A DNA stretch of 64,000 bases from the NCBI GenBank assembly GCA_004321915.1, contig SCQE01000019.1:16629-80628 (forward strand), given 5' to 3'. Below the pieces are notes generated by a model. That model was not told the DNA's origin. It made no database searches and saw only the letters and a list, made by a program, of their open reading frames with translations. The DNA comes from Nitrospirota bacterium (lineage in GTDB: Bacteria > Nitrospirota > Thermodesulfovibrionia > Thermodesulfovibrionales > Dissulfurispiraceae). Each line of letters opens with the position of its first letter. The stretch's first letter is position 1. A program made the position numbers and the translations under genes. Shown here one piece after another: positions 1-6,241 of the stretch.

Positions 1-616
1 CCGTCAACGTCCTTATCTTCCCGTTTTTTAATTTAAACAGGGAATTCTTCACCGCCTTCCAGAGAGAGAGCCCGTCTATCCTGCTTGCCGCCCACTCGCC
101 GCTTATCTCCTTGCAGCCCATCCCCCACACCTTCTCGCTGTACTGCTTGAAATAAAGCTCGAACATCTCCCTACCGAACCGGTTTACCGTCCAGTCCTCC
201 AGAGAAACAATATCCGGACTGCCGAACAAACCGGCGGCCTGCTCCCGGCAGTAATCGAAGATTATTTTCGCGGTCTTAGAGGGTCCGAGACCGAAGACCG
301 CGTTCGCAGGGTTCGGCGGATAGTCGAAAAATTTCCCCAGCATATATATCCTGCTCTTTCTCGGCACTATGAGCAGTTCGTCCCGCAGCAGATCCTTTAC
401 CAGCGACTCGATTGCCGGGTTGTCGGTCATGAAACGGTGGCCGCCGAGATCGAACCTGAAGCCGCGATGGGTCGCGGTCTTTGCAAGACCACCTACTTCG
501 CAATCCCTCTCGATCAGGACAACCCGCCTGTCCGCCTTCGAGAGCGTATAAGCTGCCGAAAGCCCGGAAAGCCCTCCCCCCAAAACAACTGCGTCCGCAC
601 CCCTGCTGCGTATCAT
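1..616 (-). CDS. FAD-dependent oxidoreductase, UDP-galactopyranose mutase/amine oxidase-like (3' end missing)
   Basis: The frame is open from an ATG at 616 to the window edge, giving 205 codons with no stop, so the C-terminus is missing. A dinucleotide-binding GGGLSG motif sits at residues 13-18, followed by an acidic strand end (VVLIERD) and then FDLGGHRF, the pattern of the amine-oxidase/UDP-galactopyranose-mutase/protoporphyrinogen-oxidase superfamily. The segment around FGREMFELYFKQYSEKVWG is typical of the mutase-like branch found near glycan genes. An in-frame TGA lies two codons upstream of the ATG, which fixes the start. It is last in a minus-strand series, 32 bp after uspA. The substrate cannot be told from this fragment. 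Confidence 0.8.
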   Translation of the reverse strand, partial: MIRSRGADAVVLGGGLSGLSAAYTLSKADRRVVLIERDCEVGGLAKTATHRGFRFDLGGHRFMTDNPAIESLVKDLLRDELLIVPRKSRIYMLGKFFDYPPNPANAVFGLGPSKTAKIIFDYCREQAAGLFGSPDIVSLEDWTVNRFGREMFELYFKQYSEKVWGMGCKEISGEWAASRIDGLSLWKAVKNSLFKLKNGKIRTLT

Positions 617-648
617 CCGTCACGTGAGATATGAAACGGCGCTTTGGA

Positions 649-1116
649 TCATCGCGCAATCAGCACCGGTATTCGGGCGCATTGGGACACCTCCCTGCTC
701 ACGCTGCCTATCAGCAGGGAATGCACTCTCTTGCCGCGGGACCCGATAATAATCATGTCGGCGGCCTGCTCCACCGTCTCTTTGAGTATCTCGTCCGCCG
801 GGTGACCCTCCCGGACCGCAGTTTGTATTCCAAGCACGCCCAATTCTTCCAGCTTCTTCGAGTAATGCGCCAGTATCGCCTTCGCCTTCCTGTCGAGCTG
901 TTCCTGATATTCCGTATCGCGGAGCTCTTCTTTCAAGGTGGAGAGTTCGGCGTCCCCCAGCATTTCGGTCATCACGGACTTGCCTTCTATCTTTTCGACG
1001 TAAAGCAAAATCACCGTCTCCGGACGGGCGCAAAAAAACAGATCGGCGAACGTCTTGATAACGGCCTCGGTGCCTTTGCCTTCGTCAACCGCGAGTATAA
1101 CTTTTTTCATTTCCAT
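649..1116 (-). CDS. Universal stress protein, UspA family
   Basis: This 155-aa protein has one Usp domain. It starts with the beta-strand KKVILAVDEG and ends with the nucleotide-binding signature G-2X-G-9X-GS (GSRGKRVHSLLIGSVS) followed by IPVLIAR. The signature indicates the ATP-binding class of Usp. It is cytosolic and probably a stress or energy-status sensor. It lies 61 bp downstream of the two small membrane-protein genes and is probably co-transcribed with the sulfur transporter unit. A small hairpin in the gap (CAGGG/CCCTG, 1152-1166) may reduce read-through. Confidence 0.92.
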   Translation of the reverse strand: MEMKKVILAVDEGKGTEAVIKTFADLFFCARPETVILLYVEKIEGKSVMTEMLGDAELSTLKEELRDTEYQEQLDRKAKAILAHYSKKLEELGVLGIQTAVREGHPADEILKETVEQAADMIIIGSRGKRVHSLLIGSVSREVSQCARIPVLIAR

Positions 1117-1177
1117 CTCCCGTCTTGAACCCGCAAAACAATCCCGGCTTCATATTTCATTCAGGGACAAGCCCTGT

Positions 1178-1384
1178 TTACTCGTCCTTATACAGCTCTT
1201 TGTAATAGTCCTGCGTCTTCTTGTCTATTCCTTCCACGGTATCGCCCCCGCTGCCGTATCCGCCCGCTTCGGCCGCTTCGAAATATCCGGGCTGCACGCC
1301 GGTCGAATACGAAAGCTTGTACCCCCCGATGAAACCGAGACCCCACACAATAACGCAAATCAAAAGCCATATCCCCGTTTTCAT
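1178..1384 (-). CDS. Small single-span membrane protein (paralogue of the preceding gene)
   Basis: This 68-aa protein has one N-terminal membrane segment (about residues 4-22, WLLICVIVWGLGFIGGY), a Gly-rich linker and a charged tail ending DYYKELYKDE. It matches the protein encoded at 1384-1569 in the membrane segment (LGF-x-x-GY) and in the tail (DYYK-D/E-L), so the two are paralogues. Its ATG overlaps the upstream TAA by one base, and a strong GGAGGAG lies inside the upstream gene, so the two are translationally coupled. I do not recognise the family. The context of a YeeE/YedE transporter and TusA suggests an accessory role in sulfur uptake or relay. Confidence 0.75.
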   Translation of the reverse strand: MKTGIWLLICVIVWGLGFIGGYKLSYSTGVQPGYFEAAEAGGYGSGGDTVEGIDKKTQDYYKELYKDE

Positions 1385-1569
1385 TACTCCTCCTTCAGCA
1401 GGTCCTTGTAATAATCCTTCGTCCCCTTGTCCAATTCCGCGCCGGCCTTCACTTTATTGGGTCCGCCGCCGATCATGCCCGCCTCTATGAAAGAGGGCGT
1501 GCTGTAGCCCATGAGGAAACCCAAGAAACAGACCACCACCGCTATGATAATCCAGAGATTCTTCTTCAT
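1384..1569 (-). CDS. Small single-span membrane protein (paralogue of the following gene)
   Basis: This 61-aa protein has one membrane helix at about residues 4-22 (LWIIIAVVVCFLGFLMGY) and a soluble tail ending DKGTKDYYKDLLKEE. The start is the ATG at 1569, preceded by GGGGGAAG. It lies 35 bp after the tusA stop and overlaps the next gene by one base (TAATG). The conserved C-terminal DYYK-x-L-x-K-x-E element shared by both mini-proteins could be a docking segment. The family is not recognised, so the function is open. Confidence 0.72.
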   Translation of the reverse strand: MKKNLWIIIAVVVCFLGFLMGYSTPSFIEAGMIGGGPNKVKAGAELDKGTKDYYKDLLKEE

Positions 1570-1604
1570 ATCTTCCCCCTTTTTATGTTGAAAAGCGTCA
1601 TCCG

Positions 1605-1856
1605 CTATCCTTTCTTGATCCTCCAGATATATTTCCCGCTCTCGTTCTTCTTCTCGATTATCTCGTCGCCTGTCGTGTCGCACATCGCGGCGACCGATTC
1701 CGACGAAGACGGATTGTCGAATATCAATTCGAGCACGTCCCCGTTCTTCATTTTTTCGAGCGCCTTCTTCGTGTAGATCTGCGGGTGCGGACATACGTAC
1801 CCCTGAACGTCCAGCATGAATGTCCCCTCTTCCTTTTTTTCGAATTTCATCGCCAT
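1605..1856 (-). CDS. TusA-family sulfur carrier protein
   Basis: This 83-aa protein has the TusA (SirA) fold signature: GYVCPHP at residues 18-24, in which the Cys of CPxP carries persulfide sulfur, then KKALEKMKNGDVLEL. TusA-like proteins pass sulfane sulfur between desulfurases, rhodaneses, DsrE-type proteins and transporters. The ATG at 1856 is preferred because GGGAGGTG lies just upstream; a longer open frame would run into yedE. It follows the YeeE/YedE transporter by 47 bp, a pairing common in sulfur and selenium uptake loci. Confidence 0.93.
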   Translation of the reverse strand: MAMKFEKKEEGTFMLDVQGYVCPHPQIYTKKALEKMKNGDVLELIFDNPSSSESVAAMCDTTGDEIIEKKNESGKYIWRIKKG

Positions 1857-1903
1857 TTCACACCTCCCGAATTTATGTAAAATAAATTTAACGCCCGATG
1901 CCT

Positions 1904-3334
1904 CTAAAAATTGAACGAGGCCATTTCTTTTGCCATTTTCCGCTCGGTCCACCAGTTAAAGAACCTGACCCCTATAAAAGCGCCCCCTATCATGCCGATG
2001 CCGAACAGCCACCCGGAGGTGTCGCCCATGGCCACCCTTACAAAGAAGGCACCGACATTGCAGCCCAGCCCGAGTCTCGAACCGATGCCCATCAAGGCCC
2101 CACCGATAAGCGCCCATGTGGCCAGTTCCAAAGTCGGCTTCTTGAACTTGAATTCGTTATGCAAAAGCGCCATTACGGCTGCGCCTCCGATAAGCGCAAG
2201 GGACATCCAGTCCGCAGGGTTAAGCGCCGGGTTCGGTATGCCGTTATTGAGCCCGAAATATATGTTGTCCATATTGTCCCAGCCGAGCTTGTTGAATACC
2301 CAGCCCACCCATTGGGCTTCCTGTGTCGTGACATACCAGTATCCGGGGTCGAAGACCGTCCCCTTGACCGACAGTCCGAAATCCGAGCCCATTTTCGACA
2401 GGAGCGCGCCGGCGTTCTTGATTCCGAATTTTATCCGCAGGCCTTCTATAACGAACATCTGCAGGCCGCAGGCAATGCCTAAGAACAGGCCTGCAAGCGC
2501 GGTCCTTTTGGACGCGGTTATCATGCCCCAGTAGCCTGACAGTTCCTCTTTGAAACTCGCCGTTCCAACCCCTTGCTTTTTCAGTTTGTTCAGATAGCTT
2601 TTTCTCGCCCAGATCAGATACACGAGAAGGAGCAGCACCGTGGCGGGCAAAACTACGCCGACCAGAAAGTCGCCGACAAAGGCGCCGGGGACGGAAGTAT
2701 CAGACCACCCCATCATCTTCGAGAATTTTACTACAGGCCTGTCCCAGACATAACCTGCAAGATACTGGTCCACCCAGCCGTCGCCCGCGTTTATGCTCTC
2801 GGGGAGTTTTTTTGCGAGTGCGGATTGGTGCCATGATTCGGGCACCAGCTTGTTGAACCAGCCGCCGATGTCCACGAATATCGCCTGAGTCACGCTGATG
2901 GAGAGTATGACCGTCAAGGCGACTCCGTTTCCCTCTCCGGTTTTATAGAGAGAGCCCGATGCGCAGCCTCCCGCGAAGACCATCCCTATGCCGAAAATAA
3001 GCCCTGCCACGGTTGCGTGGAGGCCGGTCGGCGCGGCATGAAAGGTGCTCATGCCCGTCACCGATACGAAGGCCGAGACAAAGCTGAAGAGGATAGTGGC
3101 TATCATTATTCCCACCACCATGCGCGGCACGCCTACGGCGAAAAGGTCCCTGAACGCGGACGCGAAACAGAAGCGTCCATACTGCAGGCACATGCCGTAG
3201 ATAAAGCCGAACCAGAGATACGCCGAAAGATAGATGTAAAACTCGTTATAGGCGTACGTCGCTACGCTTACCAGCACGAAGAAACCGGTAATAATAAAGG
3301 CCCAGAGCTGATTTTTTCTCGATTCGTTTTCCAC
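1904..3334 (-). CDS. YeeE/YedE-family sulfur-compound transporter
   Basis: This 476-aa polytopic membrane protein belongs to the YeeE/YedE (sulf_transp) family, whose characterised members import thiosulfate. Two family signatures are visible: an N-terminal LQYGRFCFASAFRDLF with GCASGSLYKTGEGN, and a C-terminal LGLGCNVGAFF followed by GWLFGIGMIGGAF. These mark the two pseudo-symmetric halves with conserved Cys in the pore. The start is a GTG at 3334. It is first in a unit with tusA and the two mini membrane proteins, and a near-consensus sigma-54 promoter lies about 80 bp upstream. The exact substrate (thiosulfate, sulfite or polysulfide) is inference. Confidence 0.93.
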   Translation of the reverse strand: MENESRKNQLWAFIITGFFVLVSVATYAYNEFYIYLSAYLWFGFIYGMCLQYGRFCFASAFRDLFAVGVPRMVVGIMIATILFSFVSAFVSVTGMSTFHAAPTGLHATVAGLIFGIGMVFAGGCASGSLYKTGEGNGVALTVILSISVTQAIFVDIGGWFNKLVPESWHQSALAKKLPESINAGDGWVDQYLAGYVWDRPVVKFSKMMGWSDTSVPGAFVGDFLVGVVLPATVLLLLVYLIWARKSYLNKLKKQGVGTASFKEELSGYWGMITASKRTALAGLFLGIACGLQMFVIEGLRIKFGIKNAGALLSKMGSDFGLSVKGTVFDPGYWYVTTQEAQWVGWVFNKLGWDNMDNIYFGLNNGIPNPALNPADWMSLALIGGAAVMALLHNEFKFKKPTLELATWALIGGALMGIGSRLGLGCNVGAFFVRVAMGDTSGWLFGIGMIGGAFIGVRFFNWWTERKMAKEMASFNF

Positions 3335-3412
3335 CTGATTACCCCCGGATTTTTTTATTAAATAAAACGTCTTTCAAGCCTTTTCTCCCTGCTTGAGTGC
3401 CATATCAAAAAA

Positions 3413-3428
3413 GCAAGAACTGTGCCAT
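3413..3428 (-). promoter_or_regulatory. Sigma-54 (-24/-12) promoter of the yedE-tusA unit
   Basis: On the minus strand the sequence TGGCACAGTTCTTGCT matches the RpoN consensus (TGGCACR-N4-TTGCW) with the invariant GG-N10-GC spacing. The predicted start is near 3402, leaving a leader of about 70 nt before the GTG of the transporter. A perfect palindrome at 3479-3494 lies at enhancer distance upstream. Confidence 0.7.
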
Positions 3429-3478
3429 TAAAAACCGCCTTGAATGGAGCGTTCGGGTATGGTTTTTGGGACATAAGC

Positions 3479-3494
3479 TGTCCCAAAAGGGACA
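3479..3494. promoter_or_regulatory. Putative enhancer (UAS) for a sigma-54 activator, copy 1
   Basis: TGTCCCAAAAGGGACA is a perfect palindrome, 9 bp per arm if the flanking AGC/GCT is included (3476-3497). A further GGGACA half lies at 3468-3473, so half-sites repeat. Its centre is 60 bp upstream of the -24 GG, about -85 from the predicted start. A near-identical palindrome stands upstream of the second sigma-54 promoter at 6059-6074. No T-run follows on either strand, so it is not a typical terminator although it sits just past the glycosyltransferase stop. Confidence 0.55.
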
Positions 3495-3506
3495 GCTACA
3501 AGAAAA

Positions 3507-5216
3507 TTACTGGACTTTTCCGGACAGACAGCCTTCGCTGAAGATGGTCACAAAGGTCTTGTATCGAAAAACCCCGGAAGACTTTAAAAACACTGCCGCA
3601 GGTCCGGTCTTCAGGCCGCGAGACGCTGCGTAATCCCGCATTTCCGGCGAAGCGGCCGCGGCGGCCGCTTCGCCGGAAATGACAACGAGCGGCAGGCCTG
3701 CGTCCTTGTCCGTCCCCGAATAAAAGTCCGGCATTTTCAGCTCCCATGTGAATCGCAAGGAAGACTTCTCTATCCCGTCTTTTGCGGGAAGCCCCGGCTT
3801 TGCGCCGCGGTACACGAGCCTTTTGGAGGTAAACAAATCGAGGACCGGGACTGCGGCCTCTGTGTTTCCATCGGACACGGGCTGGGGCAAGGCGTAAACC
3901 TCGACCGATTCACAGGGAAGGCTGTCGAGATATACCCCGGCATCTTTAAGGTTTGCGGCGCTCATCCCGTCCAAAAAAGGCAGATATGCACAAAACAGGA
4001 TTACAAGCGAAGAGGCCGCCGCGCTGTAAGCTATAAAGCGCGCCAACCTCCCGTCCTTGACCACGCAAAGCCCGTAGGAGGCCATAAGCGTAAACAACGG
4101 CAGCATGGGAAGGACATAGCGGACCCTGTTCATACGGAATACAACGACGAGCAGCACGAACCAAGCCGCGACGAGAAAACGCCTGTCTTTATTTTTAAAC
4201 GCCGCAAACGCGCCGAACAATGAAAGGGCTGTGACAAAAGGATGCGTCTGGAAGAGAAAAGTAGAAATATAGCCTTCCTGCCAGCGCAGCAATCCCGGCC
4301 ACTGGTAAGCCTTGAGCATGTCGAGCTGTTCGAAAAGGACGTCCAGTTTCGCTAAAAAAAACATACCGCACAAGACCGCCGTCAGTCCTGCGATAACAGC
4401 GGTGCGGCCGGCGACCTCTCTTGTCCTCCCCCGCAGGGAGACACAAGATATCACGGCCAGAACAGAGAGCATCGGCCATGTGGAATACTTACTAAAGGTT
4501 GTAAGAAACACGGCTGCTGAAGCGGTCCCCGGCCACACGAGCCCGCCCTTTTCGATCGCCTTTGTAAAAGTGTATATCGAGAGCGTGAGGAAAAACATCG
4601 CGGGAATGTCCACAAGCATCAAGGGGACCTGTGTCGGGAGATAGGGTATAGCCGTAAGCAGCAGTCCCGCATAAAATCCCTGCCTTTCTCCATAGAGCGC
4701 TTTGCCCGTAAGATAGGTCAACACTATGGTCGCAGAAAAAAGAAGGGCATTGAAGAGCTGGATATACGTCCTCGTTTCTCCGAAAAATTTAAAGATAAGC
4801 CCGTAGAGAAACGGCACAACCGGCATGTCGGTCCATGCGCCTATCGTTTTGCCCCACTCCCTGACGAAATATTCCACCCCGTATAATTCGAGGTATTTTG
4901 CCTGCACAAAATATCTCGAAGCGTCGGGGATGACCTCCGGCTCCGCGCGGAGGGGAAGGGCAACGAGAAACGACAGGCCTAAAAGGAAAATCAGGGGACG
5001 CCTTTCCGGCAAAGAGGCCTTCGAGAAAAAATAAGAAAGCAGAACGCCGAGCGCTGTCAGCGCGTAAATTTTCCCGACGCCCGCGCCCGCGAACACCCAT
5101 CTCCAGCTCGTGAGCGCATTGCCGTCGAGGGCGCGCAGGATATAAAGAAGGGGCGCCGCCAGCAAGGCGGGAAACGCGACCGCAAAATACTGCCCGGCGC
5201 CGTCCCGGTTGATCAC
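3507..5216 (-). CDS. GT39/ArnT-type integral membrane glycosyltransferase
   Basis: This 569-aa protein has about 11-13 membrane helices. After the first helices comes a periplasmic loop with PDASRYFVQAKYL, placing an acidic residue as in the dolichyl/polyprenyl-phosphate-sugar dependent GT-C fold (PMT_2). The GKALYGERQGFYAGLLL and LMLVDIPAMFFLTL segments are typical of the ArnT/PMT_2 family. Such enzymes move a sugar from a polyprenyl-phosphate donor onto lipid or protein at the outer face of the inner membrane. It starts 12 bp after the third DsrE-like gene and is likely in that unit, an odd partner for sulfur-relay genes. A perfect 43-bp palindrome lies in its 3' part. Confidence 0.85.
   Translation of the reverse strand: MINRDGAGQYFAVAFPALLAAPLLYILRALDGNALTSWRWVFAGAGVGKIYALTALGVLLSYFFSKASLPERRPLIFLLGLSFLVALPLRAEPEVIPDASRYFVQAKYLELYGVEYFVREWGKTIGAWTDMPVVPFLYGLIFKFFGETRTYIQLFNALLFSATIVLTYLTGKALYGERQGFYAGLLLTAIPYLPTQVPLMLVDIPAMFFLTLSIYTFTKAIEKGGLVWPGTASAAVFLTTFSKYSTWPMLSVLAVISCVSLRGRTREVAGRTAVIAGLTAVLCGMFFLAKLDVLFEQLDMLKAYQWPGLLRWQEGYISTFLFQTHPFVTALSLFGAFAAFKNKDRRFLVAAWFVLLVVVFRMNRVRYVLPMLPLFTLMASYGLCVVKDGRLARFIAYSAAASSLVILFCAYLPFLDGMSAANLKDAGVYLDSLPCESVEVYALPQPVSDGNTEAAVPVLDLFTSKRLVYRGAKPGLPAKDGIEKSSLRFTWELKMPDFYSGTDKDAGLPLVVISGEAAAAAASPEMRDYAASRGLKTGPAAVFLKSSGVFRYKTFVTIFSEGCLSGKVQ
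3639..3681. repeat. Perfect 43-bp palindrome inside a coding region
   Basis: Two 21-bp arms (3639-3659 and 3661-3681) are exact reverse complements around a single G at 3660. The centre is GC-rich (GCGGCCGC on both sides). It is read in frame by the glycosyltransferase gene as an ISGEAAAAAASPE stretch near the C-terminus. Confidence 0.95.
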
Positions 5217-5228
5217 GCCGGATTACCC

Positions 5229-5531
5229 TTAGAGCACGAGCACCCTGTCCGAATCGTGGACCATCGCGGCATTGTTGAACTGGCTGCCGCAAACTATCGC
5301 AGCCGGGATGTCTTCTTTTTTCACCTTATGCTCGCCGGCGCTGTGGTCGCAATAGCTCATGCGGACGCCTTTGAGCATCGACAAACCTGTGAACTGTCTG
5401 AGTTCCAGCAGCCTTGTCCCGCTGTCCATAGCAAAGATATCCACCTCATGCCCTTTTGCGAGGGCGATCACCGTGAGTTTTTCAATATCCTCCGGATGCC
5501 TGTCTGTATTGACCAAAATACCGAGTTTCAT
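5229..5531 (-). CDS. DsrE/DsrF-like small sulfur-relay protein
   Basis: This 100-aa protein has the DsrE-like fold pattern: beta strand KLGILVNTD, helix, then KGHEVDIFAMDSG, and a final strand SDRVLVL. One Cys (SYCDHSAG) lies in the region where DsrE/F proteins have their active Cys, and a second is in VCGSQF. DsrE-type proteins hold or hand on persulfide sulfur. The ATG at 5531 is preceded by GGGAGGAGGGG. It is third in a tight unit: 5744-6016, 5549-5716, then this gene. Confidence 0.75.
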   Translation of the reverse strand: MKLGILVNTDRHPEDIEKLTVIALAKGHEVDIFAMDSGTRLLELRQFTGLSMLKGVRMSYCDHSAGEHKVKKEDIPAAIVCGSQFNNAAMVHDSDRVLVL

Positions 5532-5548
5532 CTTCTTCCCCTCCTCCC

Positions 5549-5716
5549 CTACCAGCAGATCACCCTGTCGCCGGTCATTACAAGGTCTATGATGCGGTCG
5601 TACTCTTTGCACTCCCTTAAGTCTATCACGCTGACCTCGTTGTTCTCCCTGTGGCCGTCCATAAGCTCCTTAAGCGTCCCTTCGACGTCCTGCTTTAAAA
5701 TATACACGATCTTCAC
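5549..5716 (-). CDS. 55-aa DsrH/TusB-like mini-protein
   Basis: This GTG-started 55-codon ORF is too short for most gene callers. It is preceded by AAGGAGGAG seven bases before the GTG and fits exactly between two DsrE-like genes (27 and 17 bp gaps). It reads as strand (KIVYILKQD), helix, strand (NEVSVIDLRE), helix, strand ending DRVICW. The terminal strand with a last Trp recalls DsrH/TusB, which closes the DsrEFH/TusBCD hexamer, but it is about 40 residues shorter. I infer a third, trimmed member of a DsrEFH-like set; homology is not proven. Confidence 0.6.
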   Translation of the reverse strand: MKIVYILKQDVEGTLKELMDGHRENNEVSVIDLRECKEYDRIIDLVMTGDRVICW

Positions 5717-5743
5717 GCCGACTCCTCCTTCCGGTGTAAACTT

Positions 5744-6016
5744 TCAGTACGCCAGTATGTGACTGTAACCGAGCAGCCTCGCGGCTATCTCTTTATTGTC
5801 GAGATACTCCATGTCATGGTTCTCCCTCTTGTTTGTGTAAACCTTCATCTCCATGTCGCAGGCGGTCTCGAGATTCAGGACGTTTTTTTCGTTTTTCTCG
5901 ATCTTGCGGTCCAAAACATAGATATCGATGACATCGTCCATAAGGGTTATGCCCACGGCCATCCTGAGCGCCTCCTCCTGCCGCTCCCTCACGAGAACCG
6001 CTATTTTTTTCGTCAT
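5744..6016 (-). CDS. DsrE-like small sulfur-relay protein
   Basis: This 90-aa protein opens with KKIAVLVRERQEEALRMAVG and VIDIYVLDR, and closes with GYSHILAY, a DsrE/F-like alternating strand-helix pattern. A single Cys (ETACDME) lies in the middle. The ATG at 6016 has GGAGG six bases upstream. It is first in the triad, 32 nt below the start predicted for the sigma-54 element at 6059-6074, and diverges from a histidine kinase gene. Similar proteins occur in sulfate reducers; whether it carries sulfur is inference. Confidence 0.72.
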   Translation of the reverse strand: MTKKIAVLVRERQEEALRMAVGITLMDDVIDIYVLDRKIEKNEKNVLNLETACDMEMKVYTNKRENHDMEYLDNKEIAARLLGYSHILAY

Positions 6017-6058
6017 CCGTTCCTCCTTGCAAAGAAATCACTGCCTGCCCTGTTCTTA

Positions 6059-6074
6059 TGCAAGGGCAATGCCA
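6059..6074 (-). promoter_or_regulatory. Sigma-54 (-24/-12) promoter of the DsrE-like unit
   Basis: On the minus strand TGGCATTGCCCTTGCA fits TGGCAC-N5-TTGCW with one mismatch (C to T) and keeps GG-N10-GC. The predicted start near 6047 leaves a leader of about 30 nt that contains the GGAGG of the first gene. Confidence 0.65.
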
Positions 6075-6138
6075 ACCAACAGTTTTCCTGCGATTCCGGC
6101 ATATCACGGCCTGCAACCGCAGACAAAGCGCCTCCTTT

Positions 6139-6154
6139 TGTGCCGTTAGGGACA
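6139..6154. promoter_or_regulatory. Putative enhancer (UAS) for a sigma-54 activator, copy 2
   Basis: TGTGCCGTTAGGGACA has the same half-sites and 4-bp spacer as the palindrome at 3479-3494, with one mismatch. Its centre is 74 bp upstream of the -24 GG of the DsrE-like promoter. It sits between this promoter and the divergent kinase gene, so it could serve both directions. Confidence 0.5.
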
Positions 6155-6212
6155 ATGCGCCGTTGATTTGAAATCTCAAATTTGGAGGAGGGGCCGTCCC
6201 CACGGCAATAAT

Positions 6213-6241
6213 TTCATTAACGGCGGGGTTTGGTATATAAT
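6213..6241 (+). promoter_or_regulatory. Possible sigma-70 promoter of the two-component system
   Basis: TATAAT at 6236-6241 with a weak -35 (TTCATT at 6213-6218) and 17-bp spacing. If it is used, the ATG at 6240 is not transcribed in frame and the kinase would start at 6288, where GGAG precedes ATG. Confidence 0.3.

Noticed and set aside
1152..1166. CAGGG-ACAAG-CCCTG hairpin between the mini membrane gene and uspA
   Set aside because: Only 5 bp of stem and no T-run; too weak to call a terminator.
3476..3497. Perfect hairpin just past the glycosyltransferase stop, taken first as a terminator
   Set aside because: No T-run follows on either strand, a matching palindrome exists at 6139-6154, and both lie at enhancer distance from sigma-54 promoters, so a UAS fits better.
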